From VBDM01 sp035317085 (GTDB lineage: Bacteria; Pseudomonadota; Gammaproteobacteria; Burkholderiales; SG8-39), in assembly GCA_035317085.1 (NCBI GenBank), contig DATHHS010000011.1, forward strand, positions 1 through 17,931: 17,931 nt of DNA, in the 5' to 3' direction. How positions within the stretch are numbered: the stretch's first letter is position 1; the number at the start of each line of letters is the position of its first letter. This document shows, in pieces, positions 8,400 through 15,295 of the stretch. Made by a program: the position numbers and the translations under genes. Below the pieces are notes generated by a model. That model saw only the letters and a program-made list of their open reading frames with translations. It did no database searches and was not told the DNA's origin.

Positions 8400-8668
8400 G
8401 TGGGGACGAAACCTTCCTTTTTCAGCTGCAACGCAGCGCGCGCCACCGCCTGCCCGTGCAGCACGGCGCCTTCGATCGAGCGCACGTAGAAGTGCGTCCC
8501 GGCATTAGCTTCGCGGCTCAGGCGATAGACGATCTTGCGGATACCGGGAAAAGTCGCGTTGGCATGCCGCGTGAGAAATACGATCTCATTCCCCGGGTCG
8601 CAGGCGTAGTGCCTGAGCACGTGCGCGTACTGGCCCGGGAAATTCTGATGGACGAAGAGAATGCGCAT
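8396..8668 (-). CDS. Glycosyltransferase N-terminal fragment (same gene, frameshifted)
   Basis: Ninety residues starting MRILFVHQNFPGQYAHVLRH, the typical opening of the GT4 subfamily whose remainder is encoded just downstream. The fragment ends GFVPT and then TGA. Adding one C to the C4 run at 8402-8405 joins the frames as GFVP-H-MILGHNAWGE, exactly what the family would predict, giving one protein of about 506 residues. Either a one-base deletion (real or sequencing error) has split the gene, or two polypeptides are made through the overlapping ATGA. The start is 11 bases after the previous gene, and the ribosome site is weak, suggesting coupling to upstream translation. Confidence 0.8.
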   Translation of the reverse strand: MRILFVHQNFPGQYAHVLRHYACDPGNEIVFLTRHANATFPGIRKIVYRLSREANAGTHFYVRSIEGAVLHGQAVARAALQLKKEGFVPT

Positions 8669-8679
8669 CTCGAGTCGGC

Positions 8680-9069
8680 TTACGCCTGCTTCTTCGCCCC
8701 GGCCGCGTGCACCTGGCTGAGTCCGGTCAGCACTCCGCCCAGTCGCTGATGCAGGTTGGCGAGCGCGTCGAAGCCCAACGCCACGCGCACCGCGAGCTTG
8801 CCGTTCAGCTGCTCGGGCATCTTGCCGCCGGATTTCGCCATGCGCGGCAGCGCGGCGAGCATGCCCGGCTCGAGGAAGCCGAAGTCGATGAACGCCATGC
8901 CGGGAGACACGTTGATGCTGCAGTAGTTCGCGACGACGGGTTGGTCGGAGTTTTCGACCGGTGTCAGACGAATACCCATCTGCTTGTTCACGATGCCTGC
9001 CTGTTTGGCTGCAGGCTTTCCGTTTACCGCTTCCTTGTCTTGCGTGTCCTTCTTCAGAGCTTCCGTCAT
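8680..9069 (-). CDS. Small DUF3467-like cytoplasmic protein
   Basis: A 129-residue protein with no signal peptide or membrane segment. The first 35 residues are charged and probably disordered. The core, VVANYCSINVSPGMAFIDFGF followed by KLAVRVALGFDALANLHQRLG, resembles DUF3467-type proteins (a beta strand with xPxxFxxDFG, then an RVxLxxxxAxxLxxxL helix). The assignment is by pattern only. It is translated from an ATG preceded by AAGGA with good spacing, 58 bases after the ABC transporter, and lies in the same run as the glycosyltransferase and RTX genes. A role as cytosolic partner or chaperone of the RTX substrate is conceivable from position, but nothing in the sequence proves it. Confidence 0.6.
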   Translation of the reverse strand: MTEALKKDTQDKEAVNGKPAAKQAGIVNKQMGIRLTPVENSDQPVVANYCSINVSPGMAFIDFGFLEPGMLAALPRMAKSGGKMPEQLNGKLAVRVALGFDALANLHQRLGGVLTGLSQVHAAGAKKQA

Positions 9070-9127
9070 GATTGCTTTTCCTTTGTGTTTTTGAGAATTT
9101 CGCGTTTTCCTGCTGGTTTATTTCTCG

Positions 9128-11389
9128 TCACGCTTGCGTCTTTTCTTCCCCGATCACCGTCAGATGCGTGGGCGACTGCGGTTCGGAGGTGTCCGCCTGG
9201 CCGCCCTTGGCGGCGGGCTTCGCGCCGAATTGCACGACCTCTTCCACCTGCAACCCGCGCGGCAGGTTGTGGGCGATGAAGAGCATGGTCACCTTGCCCT
9301 TCAGCTGGTTGATGGTCTTGGCGAATGATTCCGCCGTGGTCTGGTCGAGGTTGCTGGTCGCCTCGTCGAAGATCAGCACCTTCGGGCGCTTGAGCAGCGC
9401 GCGCGCGATGGCGATCCTCTGGCGCTGGCCGCCGGAGAGGCCGACGCCGTGTTCGCCGAGCAGGGTCTGGTAGCCCTGCGGGAGGGCTTCGATCACTTCG
9501 TGGATCTCGGCCATGCGGCAGGCTTCGACGATCTGGTTGAAGTCGGCGTGCGGACTGGCCATCAGCAGGTTGTCGTATACGGTGCCGGAGAAGAGCGTGG
9601 TCTCCTGCGGCACCACGCCGAAGCTCGATCGCAACTCGTTCGCGCTCAGGTAGCGTGTGTCCTGGCCGTCGATCAGGATGCGGCCGTCGCCCGGCGGGTA
9701 AAAGCCGAGCAGGAGCTTCGCGAGCGTGCTCTTGCCGCATCCGGAGGGACCCACCAGCACCGTGAGCTGCCCCGGTTTGATAGCGAGATTCAAGTTGCGG
9801 TAGAGCCAGGGATGTTTCTCGGAGTAGCGGAAGGAGACGCCCTGGAATTCGATCCGCCCGGCTTGCTCGGTACTCGCGCGCTGCGGGGTGAGCGTATAGG
9901 GCTCGGCCGGCATGTCCATCACGTCGCCCAGGCGCTTGATGGCGACATTGGCCTGCTGGAACTGCTGCCACAGGCCGACCAGGCGCAGCATCGGCTGGGA
10001 GACGCGGCTTGCGAACATCTGGAAGGCGACCAGCATGCCGATGGTGAAGGTCGTGGCGCCCAGGGCGGCGTTGACGGCGCTGTCCATCACGAGCAGCGCC
10101 CCCACCACCAGGATGGAGAGCGTCATGATCTGCTCCAGGGCGTTCGCTACCGAGTTGTAGGTGTTGGCGATCTGCTTGGTCTCAAAACCCGCAGCGAGGT
10201 ATTGCGCGAGCAGCTCCCCGTAGCGGCCTTCCAGCACCGGCTCCATCTGCAGCGATTTGACCGTGGCCATGCCCGAGATGTATTCGGTGACGAAGGCGGT
10301 GTTCTTCGCTCCGACCAGGAACTGCTTGTTGAGCTTCGCTCGAAAGATCGGCGTCACCGCGAGGCTGATGCCGATGATAAGGAACAGAATGGCAAGCACG
10401 ATGAAGCTCAACTGCCAGCTGTACCAGAACATCACCGCGAGAAAGATGACGAGGAACGGGCAGTCGAGAAACAGGGTCACCGCTGCGCTCGAGACGAACT
10501 CGCGGATCTGCTCCACGCCATGCAGCCGCGCCACCAGCACGCCCGTCTGGCGGTTCTCGAAATAGGGCATGGGAAGCCGCAGCAGGTGGCGAAACACGGT
10601 CTGGCCGAGCACGGCGTCGACGCGATTGCCCGTATGCAGCACCAGGTACTGGCGCATCCAGGTCATGACGGCGCTGAAGACCATGAACATGACAAGCGCG
10701 ATGCCGACCACCCACAGCGTGCTCTCGGTGTGGTGCACCACCACCTTGTCGATGACGACTTGCGTGAATAGCGGCGTTGCAAGCGCCACCAGCTGCATGG
10801 CGAGCGAGGCGCCGAGCACGTCGCGCCAGATGCGCTTGTGTTTCAGAAGCTCGGGGACGAACCAGCTGAAACCGAAAGGTTTCGCGGCCGCCAGAGGCGC
10901 GTCCGGGTCGGCGGCCTGCGCCGCCGCCCGGGCAACGAGGATCACCCCAGGCTCAAAGCGCGCTTCGTACTCGTCGAGCGCGATCTGACGGGGCTCGTTG
11001 CTGCCGGCTTCGAAGTAGAGGAGTCCCTTGTCGCCCGCCTTGACGATGAGCGCAGCCCGGGGCGCCGAATCCTCCTGCAGCCGCTGCGGATCGCCCTTGG
11101 CGCCGGTTACGGGCTCGCCGGCTGCGGGCTCTTGCGGCGCCGGGGCTTGCGTCGGCCGCAGGAAGGCCACGCACGGCAGCGGCAAGCCTGCCAGTTCTCT
11201 TGCGCGGACCGTCCTTTCCCCGACCTTGAATTCCAGCGCCTTGGCGGCGCTCAGGATCGCGGTGCGATCGTAAGGCGGCGGAAACTGCTGCAGCAGCAAG
11301 ACCGGATCGAAAGGCACCCGGTGCAACTGGCACAGGCTGCCCAGGACCCAGACGAAGTCCTTGTCCGAAAAGCGCAACGTTGGCGCCAC
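9128..11389 (-). CDS. Type I secretion ABC transporter (HlyB-like, degenerate C39 domain)
   Basis: The 753-residue protein has the HlyB/RtxB layout. Residues about 1-155 are a C39-peptidase-like domain without the DCG catalytic motif, as in HlyB, where this domain binds unfolded RTX substrate. The transmembrane exporter domain spans about 185-470 (segments near 190-212, 226-246, 304-322, 326-346, 418-436). The ATPase follows: Walker A GPSGCGKS (547-554), Q-loop Gln595, signature LSGGQ (651-655), Walker B VLIFDE (671-676) and switch His707. The likely role is ATP-driven export of the RTX lipase across both membranes with an adaptor and TolC. A Pro/Ala-rich insert (about 78-112) interrupts the peptidase-like domain. 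The chosen start is GTG with GGGAGAG upstream. It is the first gene of the run and follows a lux-box-like promoter. Confidence 0.93.
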   Translation of the reverse strand: MAPTLRFSDKDFVWVLGSLCQLHRVPFDPVLLLQQFPPPYDRTAILSAAKALEFKVGERTVRARELAGLPLPCVAFLRPTQAPAPQEPAAGEPVTGAKGDPQRLQEDSAPRAALIVKAGDKGLLYFEAGSNEPRQIALDEYEARFEPGVILVARAAAQAADPDAPLAAAKPFGFSWFVPELLKHKRIWRDVLGASLAMQLVALATPLFTQVVIDKVVVHHTESTLWVVGIALVMFMVFSAVMTWMRQYLVLHTGNRVDAVLGQTVFRHLLRLPMPYFENRQTGVLVARLHGVEQIREFVSSAAVTLFLDCPFLVIFLAVMFWYSWQLSFIVLAILFLIIGISLAVTPIFRAKLNKQFLVGAKNTAFVTEYISGMATVKSLQMEPVLEGRYGELLAQYLAAGFETKQIANTYNSVANALEQIMTLSILVVGALLVMDSAVNAALGATTFTIGMLVAFQMFASRVSQPMLRLVGLWQQFQQANVAIKRLGDVMDMPAEPYTLTPQRASTEQAGRIEFQGVSFRYSEKHPWLYRNLNLAIKPGQLTVLVGPSGCGKSTLAKLLLGFYPPGDGRILIDGQDTRYLSANELRSSFGVVPQETTLFSGTVYDNLLMASPHADFNQIVEACRMAEIHEVIEALPQGYQTLLGEHGVGLSGGQRQRIAIARALLKRPKVLIFDEATSNLDQTTAESFAKTINQLKGKVTMLFIAHNLPRGLQVEEVVQFGAKPAAKGGQADTSEPQSPTHLTVIGEEKTQA

Positions 11390-11413
11390 GCAGCTCTCCC
11401 TTCCCCTTGTGCT

Positions 11414-11431
11414 TCACCGCCCCGGCGGTGA
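11414..11431 (-). other. GC-rich hairpin in the leader upstream of the ABC transporter
   Basis: TCACCGCC and GGCGGTGA form a perfect 8-bp inverted repeat around two bases, about 25 bases before the GTG start. On the minus-strand transcript it is not followed by a U-run, so it is more likely a structure affecting translation or stability of the leader than a terminator. Confidence 0.4.
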
Positions 11432-11522
11432 GCGTGGCTTTTTAGCCTGGGGTTGTTATCGCGTCTTGCTTGAGACCTTTACGAGCTTACAGCTGGGCCT
11501 TTGCAAATCTTTGTCGTCTGTA

Positions 11523-11561
11523 TCACAGCACGTGAGCCGCTCTGAGTTTAGCGTTAGGCAT
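11523..11561 (-). CDS. Possible 12-residue leader peptide
   Basis: An ATG at 11561 with AGGA seven bases upstream opens a 12-codon frame (MPNAKLRAAHVL) ending in TGA at 11523. It lies inside the predicted leader of the transporter operon. Such short frames arise often by chance; only the well-placed ribosome site and location support it. Confidence 0.15.
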   Translation of the reverse strand: MPNAKLRAAHVL

Positions 11562-11627
11562 GGAACAATCCTGTCAGGCGTTCCCTACAATCCATGTAAG
11601 GGTTTCCCAGAAAATACGCTTTTAAGG

Positions 11628-11682
11628 TTCTCCTATTGTGACCAGTTGCTGTTTTTCTGGATACCTGTCGGTTCCTACAGGT
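11628..11682 (-). promoter_or_regulatory. Lux-box-like LuxR binding site and promoter for the RTX secretion operon
   Basis: The plus strand at 11663-11682 reads ACCTGTCGGTTCCTACAGGT. Its minus-strand reading agrees with the Vibrio fischeri lux box (ACCTGTAGGATCGTACAGGT, known sequence) at 17 of 20 bases, and the two halves form a near-perfect palindrome. On the minus strand, 22 bases after the box, CACAAT (11640-11635) matches 4 of 6 bases of the -10 consensus. The -35 position is poor and abuts the box, as expected for LuxR-activated promoters. The predicted start is near 11628, leaving a leader of about 240 bases before the transporter. The plus-strand direction offers no gene. Confidence 0.65.
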
Positions 11683-11769
11683 CTCACCCGAGCCGGAAAT
11701 TCGGGAGATTTTGAAGTATGCGTCTGTTTATTTGAAGGAAACCTTTATGAGCATTGGCTGATATTGAGT

Positions 11770-11783
11770 CCGCTAAGGAGCGG
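11770..11783. other. Small inverted repeat downstream of gspN
   Basis: CCGCT-AAGG-AGCGG is a perfect 5-bp stem with a 4-base loop, six bases beyond the gspN stop, and flanking GAGT/ACTC could extend it. No U-run follows on the minus strand, so it is at best a weak or factor-assisted terminator for the gsp operon. Confidence 0.3.
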
Positions 11784-11789
11784 GTAACT

Positions 11790-12566
11790 CTATATTGGCA
11801 CAGTCCACACAAACGGCCGCGAGCCTCCCGACCCGCGGATTCCCATAAGTTGCATCAACGGTTCCAGATCCTTGCGCTCGGGAGCGGCCTCCGCGGTGCC
11901 GCGCATCTGCACGACGTGCGGCTGCGAGGCGCGCCATTCGCCCTGCGCGTCCAGGCGCAGGTCGCCGCGCAAGGTCGCCAGTTTCAGCTCGGCGCGGTCG
12001 CCGTTGCCCGTGATCTGGAGCCTGTAGTCTCCCAGGCGCTGCGCCGACAGTCCGGTCAATCCGGCGTCGGTCCATTCGACGCTCGCCGTTCCGCGCACGC
12101 TCTCCTTGCCGGCTTCGATGGAATCCGCCTTGATGCTCAACTGCCCGTCGGGCTTGGCGAAAGCGACGACGGCCATCGCGGTCTCGAGGAAGGCGGCCGG
12201 CGCGCTGAACTCGACGTCCCGCAAACGGATGTTTCCGAGCCCGAGGCTCGCAATTGCCCGCAGCTGAGTCCCGGGCGCGCGGCCCGACAAGGCCACATTC
12301 ATCCGCCCGGTCAATATCCACAGCGGATTGCAGCGCCACTCGATCTCGGCGATGCGCTTGTAGGGGCCGCCCGATCGCAGCGCCAGCACGCCGCGGCCGC
12401 TCCAGACGGTGCCGCCGGCTTCGCCGAGCGCGAGCACCCCGCCGCTGGAGCGCTCGAGCGCGAACCCGAGCCAGGCAGCGGGGAGATTCGCGACCAGAAA
12501 GACGAGATAGGCGCCGACCCCGAGGATCGCCAGCTGGACGCCGGGCCGACGCAGCGCGGCGATCAC
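11790..12566 (-). CDS. gspN: Type II secretion protein GspN
   Basis: A 258-residue protein with one N-terminal membrane segment (residues about 10-30, LAILGVGAYLVFLV) and a periplasmic body. GGTVWSGRG near 51-59 is the family hallmark, followed by beta-rich sequence of the type seen in GspN and AsmA-like proteins. GspN is an accessory inner-membrane protein of some type II secretion systems, and its exact role is unsettled. The start is a GTG overlapping the gspM stop (GTGA). The same reading frame stays open far upstream, but that part is a shadow of gspM and gspL. It is the last gene of the gsp run, and a non-coding gap follows. Confidence 0.85.
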   Translation of the reverse strand: MIAALRRPGVQLAILGVGAYLVFLVANLPAAWLGFALERSSGGVLALGEAGGTVWSGRGVLALRSGGPYKRIAEIEWRCNPLWILTGRMNVALSGRAPGTQLRAIASLGLGNIRLRDVEFSAPAAFLETAMAVVAFAKPDGQLSIKADSIEAGKESVRGTASVEWTDAGLTGLSAQRLGDYRLQITGNGDRAELKLATLRGDLRLDAQGEWRASQPHVVQMRGTAEAAPERKDLEPLMQLMGIRGSGGSRPFVWTVPI

Positions 12567-13087
12567 GAGCCTCGCGCCCGCAGCAGCAGCTGCGCGTTCA
12601 CGCTGCCCGGATTCGTGTGCCTTTCGAACGCCGCGCCGTCCGCGCGCATGCCGCTCCCCTGTTGCAGCTCCATCAGCAACCCGGTCAGGGCCGCGAACGA
12701 GACATCTTCGAATTGCACGCGCACCGCGCGCAAGGCTTCCGCGTCGGCGCGCTTCATTTGCGCGCGCAGCCCGAGCCGCTCGGCCGCCTGCTGCACCGTG
12801 GCGACCGGATCGCTGGGTTGCACGACCCGCGGCGAAGCGCGCATGGTGGCGACGAGCGCGGCCTGCTCCTCGACCCGCGCGAGCTGCGCCTGCACCGTTG
12901 ACAGGCGGGCGCGCGCGCCGGCCAGGCCGCTGTGCACCGGATTCCAGATCAGCAGGTAGAACAGCACCGGGACGAGGAACACCGCGAACGCCGACAGCAC
13001 GCGGCGATTGCGCGCATCGAGCGCATTCCAGCGCTCGACCAGAATATTCCAGCGTGCCCGCAGGGGTTCGGCCCAGGAGAGCTTCAC
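12563..13087 (-). CDS. gspM: Type II secretion protein GspM
   Basis: A 174-residue bitopic inner-membrane protein. A short cytoplasmic N-terminus (ARWNILVERWNALDARNRR) precedes one membrane helix at about 30-48, then a coiled-coil-prone stretch (ARARLSTVQAQLARVEEQAAL) and a periplasmic ferredoxin-like domain ending at the C-terminus. GspM pairs with GspL to anchor the assembly platform. The start is a GTG overlapping the gspL stop codon (GTGA). The frame is open for about 400 codons further upstream, but that stretch is antisense-like shadow over gspL. Confidence 0.87.
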   Translation of the reverse strand: MKLSWAEPLRARWNILVERWNALDARNRRVLSAFAVFLVPVLFYLLIWNPVHSGLAGARARLSTVQAQLARVEEQAALVATMRASPRVVQPSDPVATVQQAAERLGLRAQMKRADAEALRAVRVQFEDVSFAALTGLLMELQQGSGMRADGAAFERHTNPGSVNAQLLLRARGS

Positions 13088-14364
13088 GATTTTTCCTTGG
13101 GAGGCGCAGTCCCCGGCACGCGGATCCGCAATCGCGCCTCGGCGCCCGAGCGTTCCACTTCGACCTCGAGCGACAGGGCTCGCAGCTTGCGCGCGAGGGA
13201 CTCGGAATCGGGCTCCGCGGCGATGACGCGGATGAGCAGGGACCGGTCGGCGTACTCGATGCTCTGCACGCGCACCTTCGGTTCGCGATCGACGACGGGC
13301 ACGACGCGCGCGAGAAGCGAAAGCAGGTCGCCAGGGGCGCTCGCACCGCTGCGGGCGCCCAGGTCCTCGAGGCCGCGCCGCATCTGCTCGGCAGGATCGA
13401 GAATGGTCCGGGTTTCCGGAAAACTTTTCAGCAGCAGCGCGCGCATCTGCTCGTCGGCAGCGCGCGCCGCGCGCGACAGCCGGGCCCACTCGATCGCGTC
13501 GAAGGCGAGCGTGACGACCAGCCACGCCGCCAGGAGCGCCGCCGCCGGAACGAAGGCGCGCCACAGCGCCGAGCCGCGTCCTCGCGGTGCGTAGCGCTGT
13601 TGCAGCAGGTTGAGCGGTGCGACGGGAACGGCGCCCTCCCCGCCCCGCATCGGCTCCACCGGGAGCCCGAGGGCCTCGCTCCACGCCGCGAAATCGAGCT
13701 CTGCCGGCGCGTCGACCAGGAGGATGCGCAGCGGCGCGTTCGATTCGCCTTTCGCGTCGACCAGCGCAGCGTGCAGCCACGCCGGCGCCTGCAGCTCGAT
13801 CGGGCCGCCCAGTCCTGCGCGCGCCCCGCTTCGCAGCACGATTTCGCCGCCGGCAAACGCGAGCGTCCAGGCCTGGTCGGCGAGCGGAAGCGAGAGGCTG
13901 ACCGGCGCGAGTTGCGTGGGCGCGAGCCCCGCAGCCGCGAGGGCCGCGAGCCAGCGGTCCATGCGCTCGCGGCTCGTGACCGCCACCGCGAGCGTGCCGT
14001 CCGCCTCCTGCGCGAAAGCGAAGTGCAGGCGCTCCGGAGGTTCGATCAGCTGCTCCTCGAGCGCATAGGGCAGCGCCTGCGCTATCTTCGAGGCGGAGCG
14101 CGTCGGCAGGCTCGCGCGCACCAGCAGGGTCTCGGCGGCTGGGGTCCAGACGACGACTTGCTCGGCGGGAAGAAGCCCCTCGAGCCCGCGCTGGCTGCCC
14201 TCGCTCACCGCCCCGGCCGATGCGACGCGGCGCCAGCGCAACTCCCGGTCTTCGTCCGGCCAGCCGCGCGGCAGCCACAGCTCGAGACGATCGTCGCCCT
14301 TGCTGCGCCACGCGGCGCCGAGGTCGAACCAGCCGGCTCTATGTAGGTGCGTCGTCAGTCTCAT
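13084..14364 (-). CDS. gspL: Type II secretion protein GspL
   Basis: A 426-residue protein with the GspL layout: an actin-like cytoplasmic domain (about 1-260) closing with the family motif LNLLQQRYAPR (251-261), a single membrane helix (about 270-288), and a periplasmic ferredoxin-like domain near the end. GspL links the cytoplasmic ATPase GspE to the membrane platform and binds GspM. It starts at an ATG 26 bases inside the end of gspK, in a different frame, and its stop overlaps gspM, so its translation is coupled on both sides. The region just before the motif is Ala/Gly-rich but otherwise normal for the family. Confidence 0.9.
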   Translation of the reverse strand: MRLTTHLHRAGWFDLGAAWRSKGDDRLELWLPRGWPDEDRELRWRRVASAGAVSEGSQRGLEGLLPAEQVVVWTPAAETLLVRASLPTRSASKIAQALPYALEEQLIEPPERLHFAFAQEADGTLAVAVTSRERMDRWLAALAAAGLAPTQLAPVSLSLPLADQAWTLAFAGGEIVLRSGARAGLGGPIELQAPAWLHAALVDAKGESNAPLRILLVDAPAELDFAAWSEALGLPVEPMRGGEGAVPVAPLNLLQQRYAPRGRGSALWRAFVPAAALLAAWLVVTLAFDAIEWARLSRAARAADEQMRALLLKSFPETRTILDPAEQMRRGLEDLGARSGASAPGDLLSLLARVVPVVDREPKVRVQSIEYADRSLLIRVIAAEPDSESLARKLRALSLEVEVERSGAEARLRIRVPGTAPPKEKS

Positions 14365-15295
14365 CCGTTGAACCCGTCAAGGGTACCAGTCTGTGCCACA
14401 TCACCGTCGTGCCCGTCCCCTGGCGCCACAGCAGCGCTTCGCTGCGTTCCTCGTGACGCCCGATCATGGTATCGAGTGTAACCAGAAAATAGTCGGTCTT
14501 CACGACCACTCCCGCGGTCGGCCGAACCAGGCTGGCGGGCAGTTTCGCAAGGAAGTCCCCGGGACTGTTGAACGGCTTGCCGGTGCGCTCCTCGACGATG
14601 CGCTGCGCGGTCGCCAGGTCCAGATGGTCCACCAGGGCGGCGAGTATCTCGGCGGGAGCGGTGTTGACGTTGATGCCCGCGGAAGCCGTGGGCGGCAGGA
14701 CGGTCACGAACGGCAGCAGCGCCGCCATGGTCTTGGCGTCGAAACCGCGCACCAGGCGCAGCTCATCCACGCTCGTGAGGGGCCGGTTGGCGGTGCGATA
14801 CGGCGGATTGCTGTTGAGGTAGTCAACGTCCTCGGCGCCCCCGGGACTGGTCGCCTCGGCGTCGGGATCGATCCAGTCGATCAGCGCGTTGACCAGCAGG
14901 GGATCGAGCCGCAGTACCCCGAGCAGGCGCCCGAAAATGGCGATGTCCTGCGGGCTCAACGCGTTGTTGCGCCAGACGCTGTTCAGGTTGAAGCGCCCCT
15001 GCGCGTCCTCCGCCGAGACGCGGATGCCCCCGCCTTCGACGGGGAGCGTCGGCAGGCCCATGGCCCAGCTCTCCCCGAGATGGTCGATCTGGGTCTGGGC
15101 GGCGTCTTCCATGAGCACCACGCTCGCCCAATGCAGCGCGCCGCGCCGCAGCCAGTCGGTCGCGCCGCGATCGGAGACGTTTTCCATCTGCCGGAACCAG
15201 ATCTGATTGCCAAATGCGATCTTCACGGCGACCGTCGCGGCGATCGCGACGATCATGATCGCGGTCACCAGGGCGATTCCTCTTTGCCTGGACAT
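14339..15295 (-). CDS. gspK: Type II secretion minor pseudopilin GspK
   Basis: A 318-residue minor pseudopilin. The short basic leader MSRQRG precedes IALVT, then a hydrophobic helix. Position +5 is Thr instead of the usual Glu, a known trait of GspK, which caps the pilus tip. The large globular domain carries the family block ALIDWIDPDAEATSPGGAEDV (residues about 137-157) and later GINVNTAPAEIL. A GTG three bases upstream (15298) is also possible. I prefer the ATG at 15295 because it forms a TGATG overlap with the gspJ stop. The C-terminus overlaps gspL by 26 bases. Confidence 0.9.
   Translation of the reverse strand: MSRQRGIALVTAIMIVAIAATVAVKIAFGNQIWFRQMENVSDRGATDWLRRGALHWASVVLMEDAAQTQIDHLGESWAMGLPTLPVEGGGIRVSAEDAQGRFNLNSVWRNNALSPQDIAIFGRLLGVLRLDPLLVNALIDWIDPDAEATSPGGAEDVDYLNSNPPYRTANRPLTSVDELRLVRGFDAKTMAALLPFVTVLPPTASAGINVNTAPAEILAALVDHLDLATAQRIVEERTGKPFNSPGDFLAKLPASLVRPTAGVVVKTDYFLVTLDTMIGRHEERSEALLWRQGTGTTVMWHRLVPLTGSTDETDDAPT

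Larger units (their letters stand above)
11390..11789. other. 400-bp intergenic region between the gsp operon and the RTX secretion operon
   Basis: No protein gene is supported here. On the minus strand it holds a lux-box-like palindrome (11663-11682), a -10-like hexamer, a leader of about 240 bases containing a possible 12-codon ORF (11523-11561), and a GC-rich hairpin near 11414-11431 just before the transporter start. A small inverted repeat lies downstream of gspN at 11770-11783. The base composition is lower in GC than the flanking genes. Confidence 0.75.

Noticed and set aside
9449..10771. 440-codon plus-strand frame across the ABC transporter
   Set aside because: Shadow in GC-rich DNA: it lies opposite the transmembrane and ATPase domains, whose Walker and signature motifs fix the minus frame.
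11414..11443. Hairpin followed by TTTTT on the plus strand as an intrinsic terminator
   Set aside because: The T-run is seven or more bases beyond the stem and there is no plus-strand gene to terminate. On the minus strand it lies before, not after, a gene.
12567..14311. Long upstream extensions of the gspM and gspN frames
   Set aside because: The open frames continue only because of high GC; they translate to Arg/Ala/Gly-rich nonsense over gspL. The family N-termini and GTGA overlaps place the starts at 13087 and 12566.
12898..14346. 482-codon plus-strand frame, Arg-rich
   Set aside because: It is antisense to gspL/gspM and has a low-complexity Arg/Ala/Gly sequence typical of a high-GC shadow.
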